DNA of 64,000 bases from Siderastrea siderea (lineage: Eukaryota > Cnidaria > Anthozoa > Scleractinia > Rhizangiidae), in assembly GCA_964030785.1 (NCBI GenBank), contig OZ034968.1:65883399-65947398 (forward strand), written 5' to 3'. A program made the translations under genes and the position numbers. Position 1 is the stretch's first letter. Each line of letters begins with the position of its first letter. Below are positions 1-10,452 of this stretch, piece by piece. Below the pieces are notes generated by a model. It did not search any database. It worked only from the letters and a program-made list of their open reading frames with translations, and was not told where the DNA came from.

Positions 1-200
1 ATGAAAACTGAGCATAAGCTCTTGGGTAAAACGTTTCAAAATTCACTGCGTTCAGGCTTATATTGACCTTTGCTTCGTGTCGACGGTTTGCTGAATTTAC
101 TAGCTCTTTAAACTATTCTACGACTTCTACATCACAGAGAAAACAGCTTTGTGTTGGCCTTCTTTAACGAATATTTTTCCCTTCTTTTTTTTTCTTGCAG

Positions 201-212
201 AACCACCTTCAG
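201..212 (+). CDS. 12-nt microexon of the ShK gene
   Basis: A long pyrimidine tract ending TTCTTGCAG precedes 12 bases, which are followed at once by a strong donor GTAAGT. Read in the phase 1 used by all later exons, it adds an incomplete codon plus Pro-Pro-Ser, extending the proline-rich linker before the first ShK domain. Use in transcripts is inferred from the splice sites only. Confidence 0.55.
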
Positions 213-2955
213 GTAAGTAATTAGTAAAATATCAGTTTATCAAGCGTATTATCTGAATTCGCAGTCTCTTGTTAGCAATCCAGTTTACGTTAAGATAAGA
301 TGAGTAATACTATCCTGCAGCCACAGCAAACATCACGACAGAGATGCTCGGGCTTTGAAGCAACCACTCAGCCGAAAAATCAAAACCAATCGCGAGACTT
401 GCTCGCACGTGTTTTCCCGCGCTTAACGCTAATTACTTGTTTTTGCTTCGACTTATGATTAGTTCATTTTTTGTGTTCCTGTTGTGATCGGTTAGAGAAA
501 TTACACTGGTTTTGGTCTTACGACACTCACTTCAAAACTGTTCACCCCATTACACTTGTTATTCGAGAGATATTAAGGTATTTTCACAACTGATGCATCC
601 TCCGAACTAAGGTAATTCATTGACAGTACATGACATTAAGGGAGGGAGAAATGGCATACTAGCAAATGTTACAGTATGGAACTTACAAGTTTGAACAAAA
701 ATCTCGTTGGAAGAAAACTGAGTGCCAAAATGATTTATTATTTGTTACGTGATCTTTCTCCCTCCATTTTAGACTGTCAAGACATATACCCCGTGGCGTG
801 CGAGACCTGGGAACAAGCTGGCGAGTGTAGTAAGAACCCCGGCTGGATGAACGCCAATTGCGAGAAAACATGTAACCAGTGTACAGGTGTTCTTAACAAT
901 ATATTGCATGCTTATATTTATCTTTACTGCAGTATTAGAACTAATGATAAAATAAAAGAGCACACAAAATCTAAAATCGACAAAATAAACCTCACACTTT
1001 GTTTTGAGAAACATTTCAAACCAAATTAAACCGCCATCACCACAGAAACGTTCTTCCAAAAAGCGTTCATTTACGTAAAGAATCGTGCACTTTAGGATTT
1101 CATTCCCGTACTCAAAAGTTAGTAAAACCCTGTACACATAAGAAATTTGCCACAGAAAAGTACTTCTCAACAGCTTTCGTTACAATTGAAAAATTCATTC
1201 CTGAAAAGGTAGAAATACCTTGTGAGGCTTTGTGAGGTCATAGTTTCCTGCCTTGTAAAGCCTAATTAGTGGCAACACAGGAACGCACTGCTCAACGGCT
1301 TAGTCACACGTTAGGACTTCATTCACAGACTCAAGCATGATTCAAGGTTTTATTCTAGGAGATCGAAAGCGACCATGCACTCTGCTGCATTTAATCTGAC
1401 TTCATCTCCAGCTCTCATTATTAGATTTCTTATCATTTTTTCAAGGTGGATCAACTCAACCTCCTACACCTGCCCCTCCAACTCAGCCGCCCCAGCCCAC
1501 CACCCAGCCAACTGGAAATTGTGTTGATGTTTACCCTCAGTATTGTCCTGACTACAAGAACCAGGGAATGTGTTCAACTCATGTGAATTACATGACGGAA
1601 GTCTGCCCCAAGACCTGCGGATTTTGTGGTAAGTACGTCGGTCAGCCTAGTTCCAAGGCGTTCTCGGCTCGGTCAAACTTGTTCCGTTAGCCGTGACGTC
1701 AACGAGAGAGACTCGCCCACTCCTTCCCAGACTTCGCGCGGACGACGGGGCAAGAGAGAACGCCTAGGGACTAGGCTGCGTTGGAGTAAGTGTGCGTTTT
1801 TAACTGATAAATGAACTACAGTTAATTGTCCTTGCGTTTCTAAAGCACTGGATGGACAAACGGAGACAGACCAACGATGCATGAGGTCATACCATATTCA
1901 GTTAACTTACTGATAAATTTAAAGAGTGAAATAAAATGTTAAACCAAGTTAAGGAACAAAAAGGTCATTGCGCGTTTCACTCGCAAGGGAGATTTACCAT
2001 GGTCTAAGAGGTTGGGTTCCTGGTTCCCGATAAACGTTCTCGATCACCAGTTTGGCATCTCAAATAATTATAATCTCGTTGTGCTATTAGGTGGGGGTGG
2101 ATCAGGAAATTGTAAAGACGTTTACCCACAGTATTGCCCAGACTACAAACAGCAGGGCATGTGTACTACACATGTGGACTACGTCAGAGAGGTCTGCAAG
2201 TACACTTGTGGCTTCTGTAGTGAGTAGAATGTCTTACCGTTTTATGAATTATGAATTTTTAGGAATTTTGTTTCTACTGTAGAGTTGGATTCTTATGAAT
2301 TTTGTTGGAAAAATGTTTCTGAAAAGTCTCTTTCCAGGTCAGAAATCAATTGACTCAAATAAGATTCCCAATATCTCAAGTTTCACGTATCTCAACCTGT
2401 CTTCATCTGTCTTACATTGGCAATGAAGATACCGTAAACTGCCGCTTATAAGCCTCCTCCCCGCTTATAAGTCCCCCAGTTATGGGCCTATCTACCTGTA
2501 AACAAAAAAATACATCCGGTTATAAGCCCCCCCGGATGTAAGCCCCCCTCTAGTTTTCCTTGTTTCCTTAATATTAAGCACTCTCACAAATCTCTGCGAG
2601 GATGAACTCGATCTGAACTTCTGTTTTGTTAAGTTCCGGTTACGTTCGTGTTGTTACAGTTTTGATTTTGTTGTTAAAATTGAAATGAATTCGATTTATT
2701 ATGACGTTCCAAAGGTTGATTAAAATTCAAAACGTATTTCGATCAACACTGATGTGGGTCATTTCGAAACGTTTTTTTTTTATTCCGCTTATGAGCCCCC
2801 TCCCCCCCGGATATAAGCCCTTCCGTTTATAAGCCCACCCAAAACCCCTTACGAAGTTGTATGAGCCCAGGGCTTATAAGGGGCAGTTTACAGTACACTC
2901 ACAAAAATCTCCCTTACAAATAACAAAACGGTTTATTTTCTACCTTACAGGTTGA
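201..2955 (+). CDS. Tandem ShK-domain secreted protein, 3' part of gene
   Basis: Five exons can be joined: 201-212 (12-nt microexon), 773-886, 1446-1628, 2091-2219 and 2951-2955 (stop TGA), with GT-AG introns all in phase 1. The gene starts left of the window. Exons 2-4 each carry one ShK domain with six cysteines: DCQDIYP...CNQC, NCVDVYP...CGFC and NCKDVYP...CGFC. Domains 2 and 3 are nearly identical, which suggests recent duplication. A Pro/Thr-rich linker (PPTPAPPTQPP) precedes domain 2 and a Gly-rich one precedes domain 3. ShK domains occur in sea-anemone potassium-channel toxins but more often in astacins and other secreted cnidarian proteins. At the position of the channel-blocking lysine, domains 2 and 3 have Asn and Asp before the kept Tyr, so a channel toxin is unlikely (inference). 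No enzyme domain is visible in this part. Exon 4 also reads into an in-frame TAG just past its donor. Confidence 0.85.
1640..1781. mobile_element. Short TIR element (MITE) in ShK gene intron
   Basis: About 140 bp with imperfect inverted ends: CAGCCTAGTTCCAAGGCGTT on the left and the complement of AACGCCTAGGGACTAGGCTG on the right. It starts about 12 nt after the donor at 1629. It has no coding capacity. Confidence 0.65.
2430..2895. mobile_element. TIR element with TA target site
   Basis: It begins TACCGTAAACTGCCGCTTAT and ends with the inverted copy ATAAGGGGCAGTTTACAGTA. GCTTATAAGCCC-type motifs recur inside. TA at both borders suggests a Tc1/mariner or pogo-type non-autonomous element. It lies in the last intron of the ShK gene and has no coding capacity. 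Confidence 0.75.
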
Positions 2956-3075
2956 ACATTTCAGAGAAGCAGCTACTTTACTGAGGAGCACAAGATTACA
3001 AGTACTTATTAACAAAGTCTAAGATTTTTGTCGATGTAATTTACAGAGAATAAAAGAACATTGTCCTTACCTCAA
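2951..3075 (+). terminator. Terminal exon, 3'UTR and poly(A) signal of ShK gene
   Basis: The acceptor TACCTTACAG ends at 2950. Joined to the single A left by exon 2091-2219, it gives Ser then TGA at 2953-2955. The rest is 3'UTR with AATAAA at 3049-3054. The cleavage site about 20 nt further on is inferred. Confidence 0.65.
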
Positions 3076-4733
3076 ACAGGAATAATTTGCCGGTCGTGTA
3101 CATTCGTTCCAGACCCCTCCCATTTCCCTGTTTCTGAGCAGTGGAGAAGAAGGCTTTGAACGGTATTGTGTGGCACAAAATTACTTCAACCGTGCTCCGA
3201 AATGTCAGACCCGTATTCTTACTCGTACTCGTAATTTTTGACTAAATTACAGACGTGGGTTTTTCAAACATCATTCGATCAAAGGTCATGATTCGCCCGT
3301 CGTGATTCGAACATGATTAGCAAAGGAAATTCGCCCACAAAATGAATCCCCAGAGTAAATACTTATTCCCTGGGTTGTAACTGACATCCATAGAGATTTC
3401 AGTGTAGTGTACACACCGTGGTGTTTTTAAACGTGATTCACCACCTAAGTTTTGCCCCTCAAGATTTACCCTGTCATGATTCGCCGGCCATGGTTTGCCT
3501 GTAGTCAGAAAATGGTGAAGATTTTGTATTTTAAGAATTTGGTATTTGTGGTGTTGAGCCATTTTGCAGTAGAATTTTCTGCACCATTGCCTGTTCATGA
3601 GCAAATCATGAAGATCCGGAAGAATTCGAATCTTGATACGGCGTCAAAAGAAAATCAATTGATCCGGGGAAAGGGAGGGGGGGGGAGGGGACTCTCATAT
3701 AAAATGTCAAAGGTGATCGTTGTACCTTTTAGAGGCAACATTTGTAGATTTGTATGTCATATTCGTCCCTCAGAACCTGAAGTCAGTCTTCTTTTCAAAA
3801 CCGATCTAGCCGGTTACAGTTTTGACAAAAAGTCGCTGTAAAATGCATGTGCAAACGATGGAACAACTCTATATTGCATTCAAAGCCTTTTAGTAGAGTG
3901 AATTTGAGGACCTTTGAGCGAACAAAGGAACCTCTGGTAGCCACGCACTGCAGCGGGATAAGATCTTGCAAGTCATGCTTAAATAAATCAGGGTTACAGG
4001 GTTCAAACCAAGGAAATTTCCCGAGCAAAATGGAAGAAAAATGTAGCCTTTTCCACGGACCACCACTTCTTGTTAAAAATTGACACTCAGTTTCCCTTCA
4101 ACGTTTAGTACGCCAAAACTCAGTGCCCTCTCAAGGAACGTCTTCTAAAGGGCTAAATAAAACGCCAGTAAACAGGAAAAAAACTACAGAAAAATAGAAG
4201 AGACAGGACTGAGCACGAAAATCGAAAAGTTGTCCTGATTCCTGTTTTACTCGTTTTAAAACTCGAATGGTGCGCGTGACCGAAATCAAAGTTTACAGAA
4301 GCGGCCATTAAAGGGAAAGAAACACCCAATCAATACTTTCCATTTTGCAGCATTCGTTCAGTGAGGCGATTTGATTGGCACTTGCTAAAATGACGAGCAG
4401 AAAATGCCATTTGTTGCTTGAAAACTGATACCGGGAAGTTACTAGTAGTGATCAGTCTTCAAAACAGTGCCGCAACTGATCGTTCTATCCGCAGCCGAGG
4501 AAAGATCCTCTAGCTTAACTTTTCCTCTGGAACACCTCTCATTTAAAACGTTAACTCCCACATAATGACAAATTAGTTGAACAAAATTGTACTAAATATC
4601 TTATAGCTCTTTTGCTTTAAATTGCATTTTCTTTATTTTCTCTTCTTTTCTTTTCTTTTTTTTTAATCTCCTGTTTCTTATATTTTTGTATTTATTAGTA
4701 AGACGAAAAAAGAAATAAACAATTTTGAAAAAA
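3076..4733. other. Intergenic, no supported gene
   Basis: AT-rich DNA after the ShK gene. I see scattered degenerate repeats of a GTGATTCGCCC-like motif near 3290-3490 and a short G-run near 3677. Open frames here lack splice context and recognisable protein motifs. Confidence 0.5.
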
Positions 4734-4734
4734 A

Positions 4735-4931
4735 AATCGGGGAGGAATTACTCGGACCCCAAGCCAGATGGAGAGTAATTCCTAGGCTGCAGCATTCAAA
4801 TACCACCCGGAGAGAGGATATTCGGCCCCCAAGCCATTTTTGAATAACCGCTATAAAGTGTGACTCGAACCAACGCCCCTTCGCTCGGGTGTCGCACGCC
4901 TCTCGCCCCTCGACCACCGCCGCTTCTGTTA
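4735..4931 (-). repeat. tRNA-derived SINE, minus strand
   Basis: On the minus strand the head has an A-box-like GGTGGTCGAGGGG and a B-box-like GGTTCGAGTC. It is followed by a body containing CCGAATATCCTCTCTCC and CCGAGTAATTCCTCC, then a T-rich end. This is the layout of a tRNA-derived SINE. It is not a functional tRNA because the arms do not pair well. Confidence 0.6.
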
Positions 4932-5096
4932 GTACAATCGGAAGAATGGGAGGTGTCAATTGTTTTTGAAAATTTGCCACACGGATTGAGACTGCGTACT
5001 AGGCTTATCCAGATATAATAGGCTGAAATAGAGCAAAGCACTCTCTCAAGAAGTTGGAAAGTCAAAAGCAATTGACAGCTTGTCTTTGATCAAAAT

Positions 5097-5287
5097 CTAT
5101 AGAGGAATTCCAGTGTCATTTTTTATGTCAGGAAAGGCAGGCAAAATCAAAACATCCCACAAGCCTTCAACGTTGTCCAAGTAGAAAACCTTTTTGTCTT
5201 CAGCAGTTCTCAAAACCAGCCGGTCTGCCGAACTAAAGAGTGATTTCAGTCCCACTGCGTCCAGCTCACTTGGGACTGTTAACGTTG
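5097..5287 (-). CDS. Possible terminal exon of an unrecognised gene
   Basis: On the minus strand a good acceptor (TTATTTACACAG) is followed by 63 codons ending in TAG. The peptide includes TVPSELDAVGLKSLF, LVLRTAEDKKVFYL and LWDVLILPAFPDI, with a composition like a folded protein. A minus-strand AATAAA at 4690-4695 could end the transcript about 400 nt further on. I found no certain upstream exon. A minus-strand ATG followed by 47 coding bases and a GTGAGT donor near 7815-7861 is a weak candidate, but its phase does not join directly. I do not recognise the family. It may instead be a relic exon or part of a repeat. Confidence 0.35.
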
Positions 5288-5499
5288 CTGTGTAAATAAA
5301 AGACATCAACATTTTCAAGAAAGTACAAGCTTTACATGGCAAAATCCTATCTGACCTGGACTGAATTTCAGAACTTCTCGTCCCTGCGTAACTGTTGACG
5401 AAGTATTGGTCGCTCCTTCGAGATACCGATGAACATCAGTTTAGACATTGAGAAAGGTTAGCGCCTTTCATTTGGTCTTCCCTACTGTCTCCCTGCCCA

Positions 5500-5645
5500 C
5501 GTCGAACGGCTATATTTTACGCTATAGACTATACCTGTTTATACCCAGCTATACCCTGCATAACAGAGTTACACGTAGCTATACCTTGCTAAAACCTGCT
5601 ATACCTAGCTATACACAGCTGTACCTACTGTAGCTATACGTAGCC
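5500..5645. repeat. Degenerate short tandem repeat (TATACCTAGC-like)
   Basis: About a dozen loose copies of a 10-12 bp motif such as CTATACC(T/C)(A/G)GC follow one another. Confidence 0.6.
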
Positions 5646-7186
5646 TAGCAACCTAGCGGGGAGCGTTGGGAACAAAAAAAACATGAAAAGCCGAACACTC
5701 TATTCAATTCATCTTTTACCACAAAATGGTTTGCAGCTGCTCAAAAGAACAAAAAAAGAAAAAAAAAACAACAACAACAACACACACACACCAAGACCAA
5801 CAAAGATTTCTGTAGGTATGTTTTGGAAAATCCGGTTAGATATAAATCTCTGAAAAGAAGACCCCATGCGTGTCAGGGAGCGTACCTAGCTTGAGCTGAG
5901 TGACCAAACAGAATCATGAGTAGGTCGAGTAGGTGCAGAGTAAAAGTGCAAGGCTCGCTCGCAAGTTAAGAACTGAAAAAAGCCATTTTAGTGAAGCTTC
6001 TCACGACAGCCTTTACTCTGTCAGACATGTTCCCAAACCTTGAAACTGTTGAGAGGCTAAAATGCGAATGACGATCACTATTAAACCGGGCAACAGGGGG
6101 GGGGGGGGTGTAGGGGCCCCGGGCTTTTCCTTTTTCCCTTCCCTTTTCCCTTCCCTCAGGTTTCGCACTCGCATCTCGCGCTTCCTAATTCCACCTCTCT
6201 TTTAGCGCCCGTTACGCAGCCAGGGGGCTGACACTTTATCCAGGCCATGCATATATATTACTATCATGGAACCAGTTGCAGTTCAACTGACCAAAACAAA
6301 GCAATGTTGTTTTTGATTCAACTGAGGCGCTGTCTTATTGGTTCATCATAATTGGACACTAAAAAGCTGTCAATGTGTACATTACAACGAAACTAATGTT
6401 TTTGGTAATGCTTAGTCAAGCCAGGTTACAATTTGGCTTTAAATAACATGGTTGGCCCGTGGAAATAAAAGATTCTCGCAATTGTACAGGAATACCTTTG
6501 ACTGAAGAAGGCAAGTTAGTTCGGGCCAGAAAAAAAGTAAGTAAAGTAATCGATGGATGTTGCAAACTAAAAACCTTAAATACTTAAGGTTTCAGAGGGA
6601 ATACCAGGGTTTCATTAGAAAGTTAAAAAAGCAATGCGTGGAAAACTACAACAGCTTTTTCCATTCCCCCAGATTAGGAAGGGTTTCAGGGCATGCACAG
6701 AAAAATATATTGCAAGAGGAAAAATAAGGAGAGAGGATAAAACTACGAAACTTTATTTTCGCACCGCCTGTGTCCTTCGTTCTAGCTCCATGCCACTATC
6801 TGGACTAGCGGCTGGGACAGGTTTAATAATAGACTGAGCCATCTCATGTACTTTAAATCATTTACTTGCAGCTTCTAATAGATCAGTCAAATAACGATTT
6901 TGTTTCTGTTGCTTACAACAATTTTGAAACTGGCCTCAACCGATATTTTCGCATCAGTAAAGTAGAAGCCGAGGAATACGGACACCAAAGGCACATGCAA
7001 ATGTGTCATGCATATTATCCGGGTGTCTGTATTCCTTGAGTTTTCTGAATTAAGTTATAGACACACGTATTATCGATGCAAAGACTAAACCAGACAAATT
7101 ACAAGTAACAAAACAAACTTTAATGTCTGTAACTCGTGCTCTCTCTGGGAGTCAGTTCAAAAGTGCGACATGAGGCACAACATAAT
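5646..7186. other. Intergenic, low-complexity tracts only
   Basis: Contains an A-rich/CAA/CA tract at 5750-5791 and a G-run near 6098-6110. I see no gene. Confidence 0.5.
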
Positions 7187-7634
7187 TACCGTAGTTATTC
7201 GATTAAACGCCGCCCTCGAATAAACGCCGCCCTCGATTAAACGTCGCAGATGGAACCAAAATTACCAATAAGCGCCGCCCTCGAATAAACGCCGCATCCA
7301 ATCAGAAGAATGCGGCGTTTACTCGAGGATTATAAGAAAAAAGAAAATAACAAGAACGGTAAAACTCGGTAATCTAAACATGAACGTTGTACATATCACA
7401 AGCCAGACAATTATGATTTTATCTCAGCAAAAAAGCGAGACATTGGAACTTTAAACATGTTTCTATTTTACATAGTATTTACGAATGATTTACCGTAATT
7501 ATTATCAGTGATTTAAGAAATATGATTTTGAAATAAACGCCGCCCTCGAATAAACGCCGCCCTTAAATAAACGCCACAACGGAAACGCTAAAAATTTAAT
7601 AAACGCCGCGGCGTTTAATCGAGTAAATACGGTA
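7187..7634. mobile_element. TIR element ending TACCGTA
   Basis: The left end is TACCGTAGTTATTCGATTAA and the right end is the inverted form TTAATCGAGTAAATACGGTA. Inside are repeats of AACGCCGCCCTCGAATA. TA at both ends suggests a mariner/pogo-type non-autonomous element. The outer bases match those of the pogo element at 15091-15980. Confidence 0.75.
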
Positions 7635-10452
7635 ATCAACTTAAAATAGTCATCTATCTTTGTTTTGGGTCGACATTTACAGTTTGCGGTTCAGCAAGAC
7701 GCATTGAAAAATGTAAATATATTGGATGATATTCATAGGTAACCAGTGCCCGTAAAAGCAAAACGAGATTAACATTAATTTCTTTCGGAGCGTGACACTC
7801 TGGACCCCGTCTACTCACGGCCATGGCAAGCCGGCTCGATTGTAGCACCACTTGATTTCAGGCATTCGAAATAAATGGCCCTTCCAAAATCAATGAACAA
7901 CACACAGAGTTTCCAATCGATCAACCTTTTGAATATACTATTTTGTATAGAATTTATGAGTTAAGATTGGCACGGCGGTAGCACGACGTCTGAAACGGGT
8001 CTATAATATGACCTTTAATTCCATCGGGATAAAAAAGTGCCTGGGGTATACTCCTTTGTACAATATAGGAATGTGTCTACGCAAGGAGTACCGGCGGTTT
8101 TCGAGCCGTTTTGGTCTAAAAATGGGCAGGGATTTGACAGACCAGGTTTGAAAATGGGTATGGACTTTAGAGGCGGAGTCTGAAAACGGGTGTTAAGGGG
8201 TAATTTACCTATTTTGGTCTGAAATAGGGTCAAGGTTTGGAGAAGCAGGCTGCGCATCCACCAAAAATTCAGAGGAGAACCCCTGGGAAAAAATCCATAG
8301 TAACCAGGTGTCCATATTAAGCGAGTGTCGACCAGGAAACGAAGCGGAGTTGCACTGTATAATCGAGTAAGTATAACGGAAGTGGATCGTACCAATGTGT
8401 CCGGCTTATTCGGATGATATGCTCACCAAAGCATTTCTTATTGGAAGAAATTGTTGATTTTGCTTAGACCTGTTTTACTTTTCGCAGGGATTGTGGCCAA
8501 TGCTGCGACAAATTTTTCGATTCAAGCCTCTCGCGGGTACTGTAATTCCTCTCCTGCATGACCTTGTTTTTGTGACGCTGTGACTCACAGTATTATCTCA
8601 ACCGTTGCAAGACAAAACATGACGCGGTGACTTGACGTGTAATACTTCTAGTATTACACGTCTCATGTCTTGCACATGCAAACCTGATTTTGCTCTGAAA
8701 ATGGCACCTTATACAGAACCAACCACAGCTTAAGAAAATCTTTAAGGAGCCTCCCATCATCTCATATCGAAAAGGGAAATCCCTTCAAGACCTACTAGTA
8801 AGAGCTAAGCTATGAGGGCTTTAGAATTTCTTCTACGAACGCGGGAGTCGCGCAGGCCCGTCAACATTTTTTAACCTGAGAAACGGCCTGCTGTAGTAGT
8901 CTTCTTGACCAGAAGAAATTCGATTTTAATCTCCACTGGAGCGTGGATTTCGTTTCAATAGACTCGGTAAATAAATAAATAAAATGAGACCTTAACAGGA
9001 GGGTCTTTGATTTTGTTTTACGGATTTACTGTTACTGGACATGATACATTCCCACAGTGTCAAAAATTTGATCTTACAACTCAAAGTAAGGCGGGCGCAA
9101 TTCACTTTGTTTCTGAACTTATCAGTAAATTAATTTTCAGAGTTTTGCATGAATCGAAAGAAGTCTTTCCCATTAAGAGAGAAAAAAGGTAAAAAAAAAA
9201 CAGGGGAAAAAAAACAAGATTCATGATTCCGTGTCTTTTTTTTTTTAGGTAACAACCCTTGTGTAAGTTCAAGATGTTTTGAAAATGAGAAATACTTAGA
9301 GCCACCCCTACAAAACCATACATCCTTTGTTTACACTAGCATCAATCAGATAAAAATTCTATACTCTAATTCTTAATAGTAAAATCAGTTTTCTTTTTTG
9401 TTTTCATGTTAGAATGTAATTGATTTTTTGTTATTGAACTTTTTTCCGAGTTTTTTTATTATGATTTTTGCAGCCTTTGCATTTTAATTAATTTGAAGGA
9501 ATATTCGAGTAATTATTTTTTTTGAAGGCAAAGTCGTTTTTGTTCGTCACAATTACATCTATAATATTACCATAATCTAAATACAACATTCGATTGTGAA
9601 ATATACGATGAACAGAAAGGAGAAGTACAATGGGAAGGAAAACATTTTGTATAAAAATAATGCCTCTTTCGACTATTTTTTGGATTGAGTGATGTTAAAA
9701 TATTTATGCCATTGGTTAACCACAAGGGCAAATTGTTAGATTGTTGCATTTAATTACTTTTCTTTTGCAAAACTATCCTCAATATAGATCTTCTGCGTTT
9801 TCAAACAAGATGAGTTTTATGCCACTGTAGAAGATACTAGAACAGGAGATGAGTTCCCGGTAATTATACATGTGACTTGAACAGAAAAGAAAGAAAAAGA
9901 AGTCGTTTCCTCTGCTTTGTTCTGATTAAGCAATGAGCCCGGTCTTTTCTTTTAAATTCTATCTCGATAGCTCAACAGTTTGTGTGCTCCCTTGATTCGA
10001 GTTCAATATCGATAGAGATTCAAGTTCAACGCGTAGTATTCATGGCATCACTTCTGAGGAAAAGCAGGTGTTCTCCTCGTTTCACAATACCTATTGTTTT
10101 CAGACCAATCAGAAACGAGCAGTTGAGTTAGCGCGACCAAACAGTTCAGCGCTCGTTCATTTTGCATCTCCTTCCAATTACTAGTGCGATAAATGTGATG
10201 AGCTTTACGTAATCTTCACTCATTAAGCTTCATTTTGGCATTGTCTTTCCTGTTCTCATTGTTCGGATGTTTCTAGCCAGCTCGCGGTTCATGTTCGGTT
10301 CGCTGGTTTGAAGCCTCTTGCCGGCAGTCGTTGCATGGCGGACTCCCACGAGGATTCGTTGGTGGTTCTAGTTTGTGTGCTCAGTTCTGCAGTGATTAGC
10401 GATGTCGGTTGAATAGCGAGGACAGCATTGAGATCATCAATTGCCATTAAAG
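7635..10452. other. Intergenic region upstream of ANKRD55-like gene
   Basis: Holds a dispersed repeat at about 8000-8345 (rich in GAAAACGGGT and ATGGGTATGG motifs) and otherwise AT-rich unique-looking DNA. The 5'UTR and promoter of the ANKRD55-like gene must lie at its right end. I see no clear TATA box. In-frame TGA at 10429-10431 fixes the start codon at 10453. Confidence 0.4.

Noticed and set aside
769..1170. 133-codon minus-strand frame over the first ShK exon
   Set aside because: Antisense shadow of the ShK exon and its intron; no motifs.
7815..7861. Minus-strand first exon (ATG, 47 coding bases, GTGAGT donor)
   Set aside because: Its phase does not fit the putative terminal exon at 5097-5287 and no linking exon was found.
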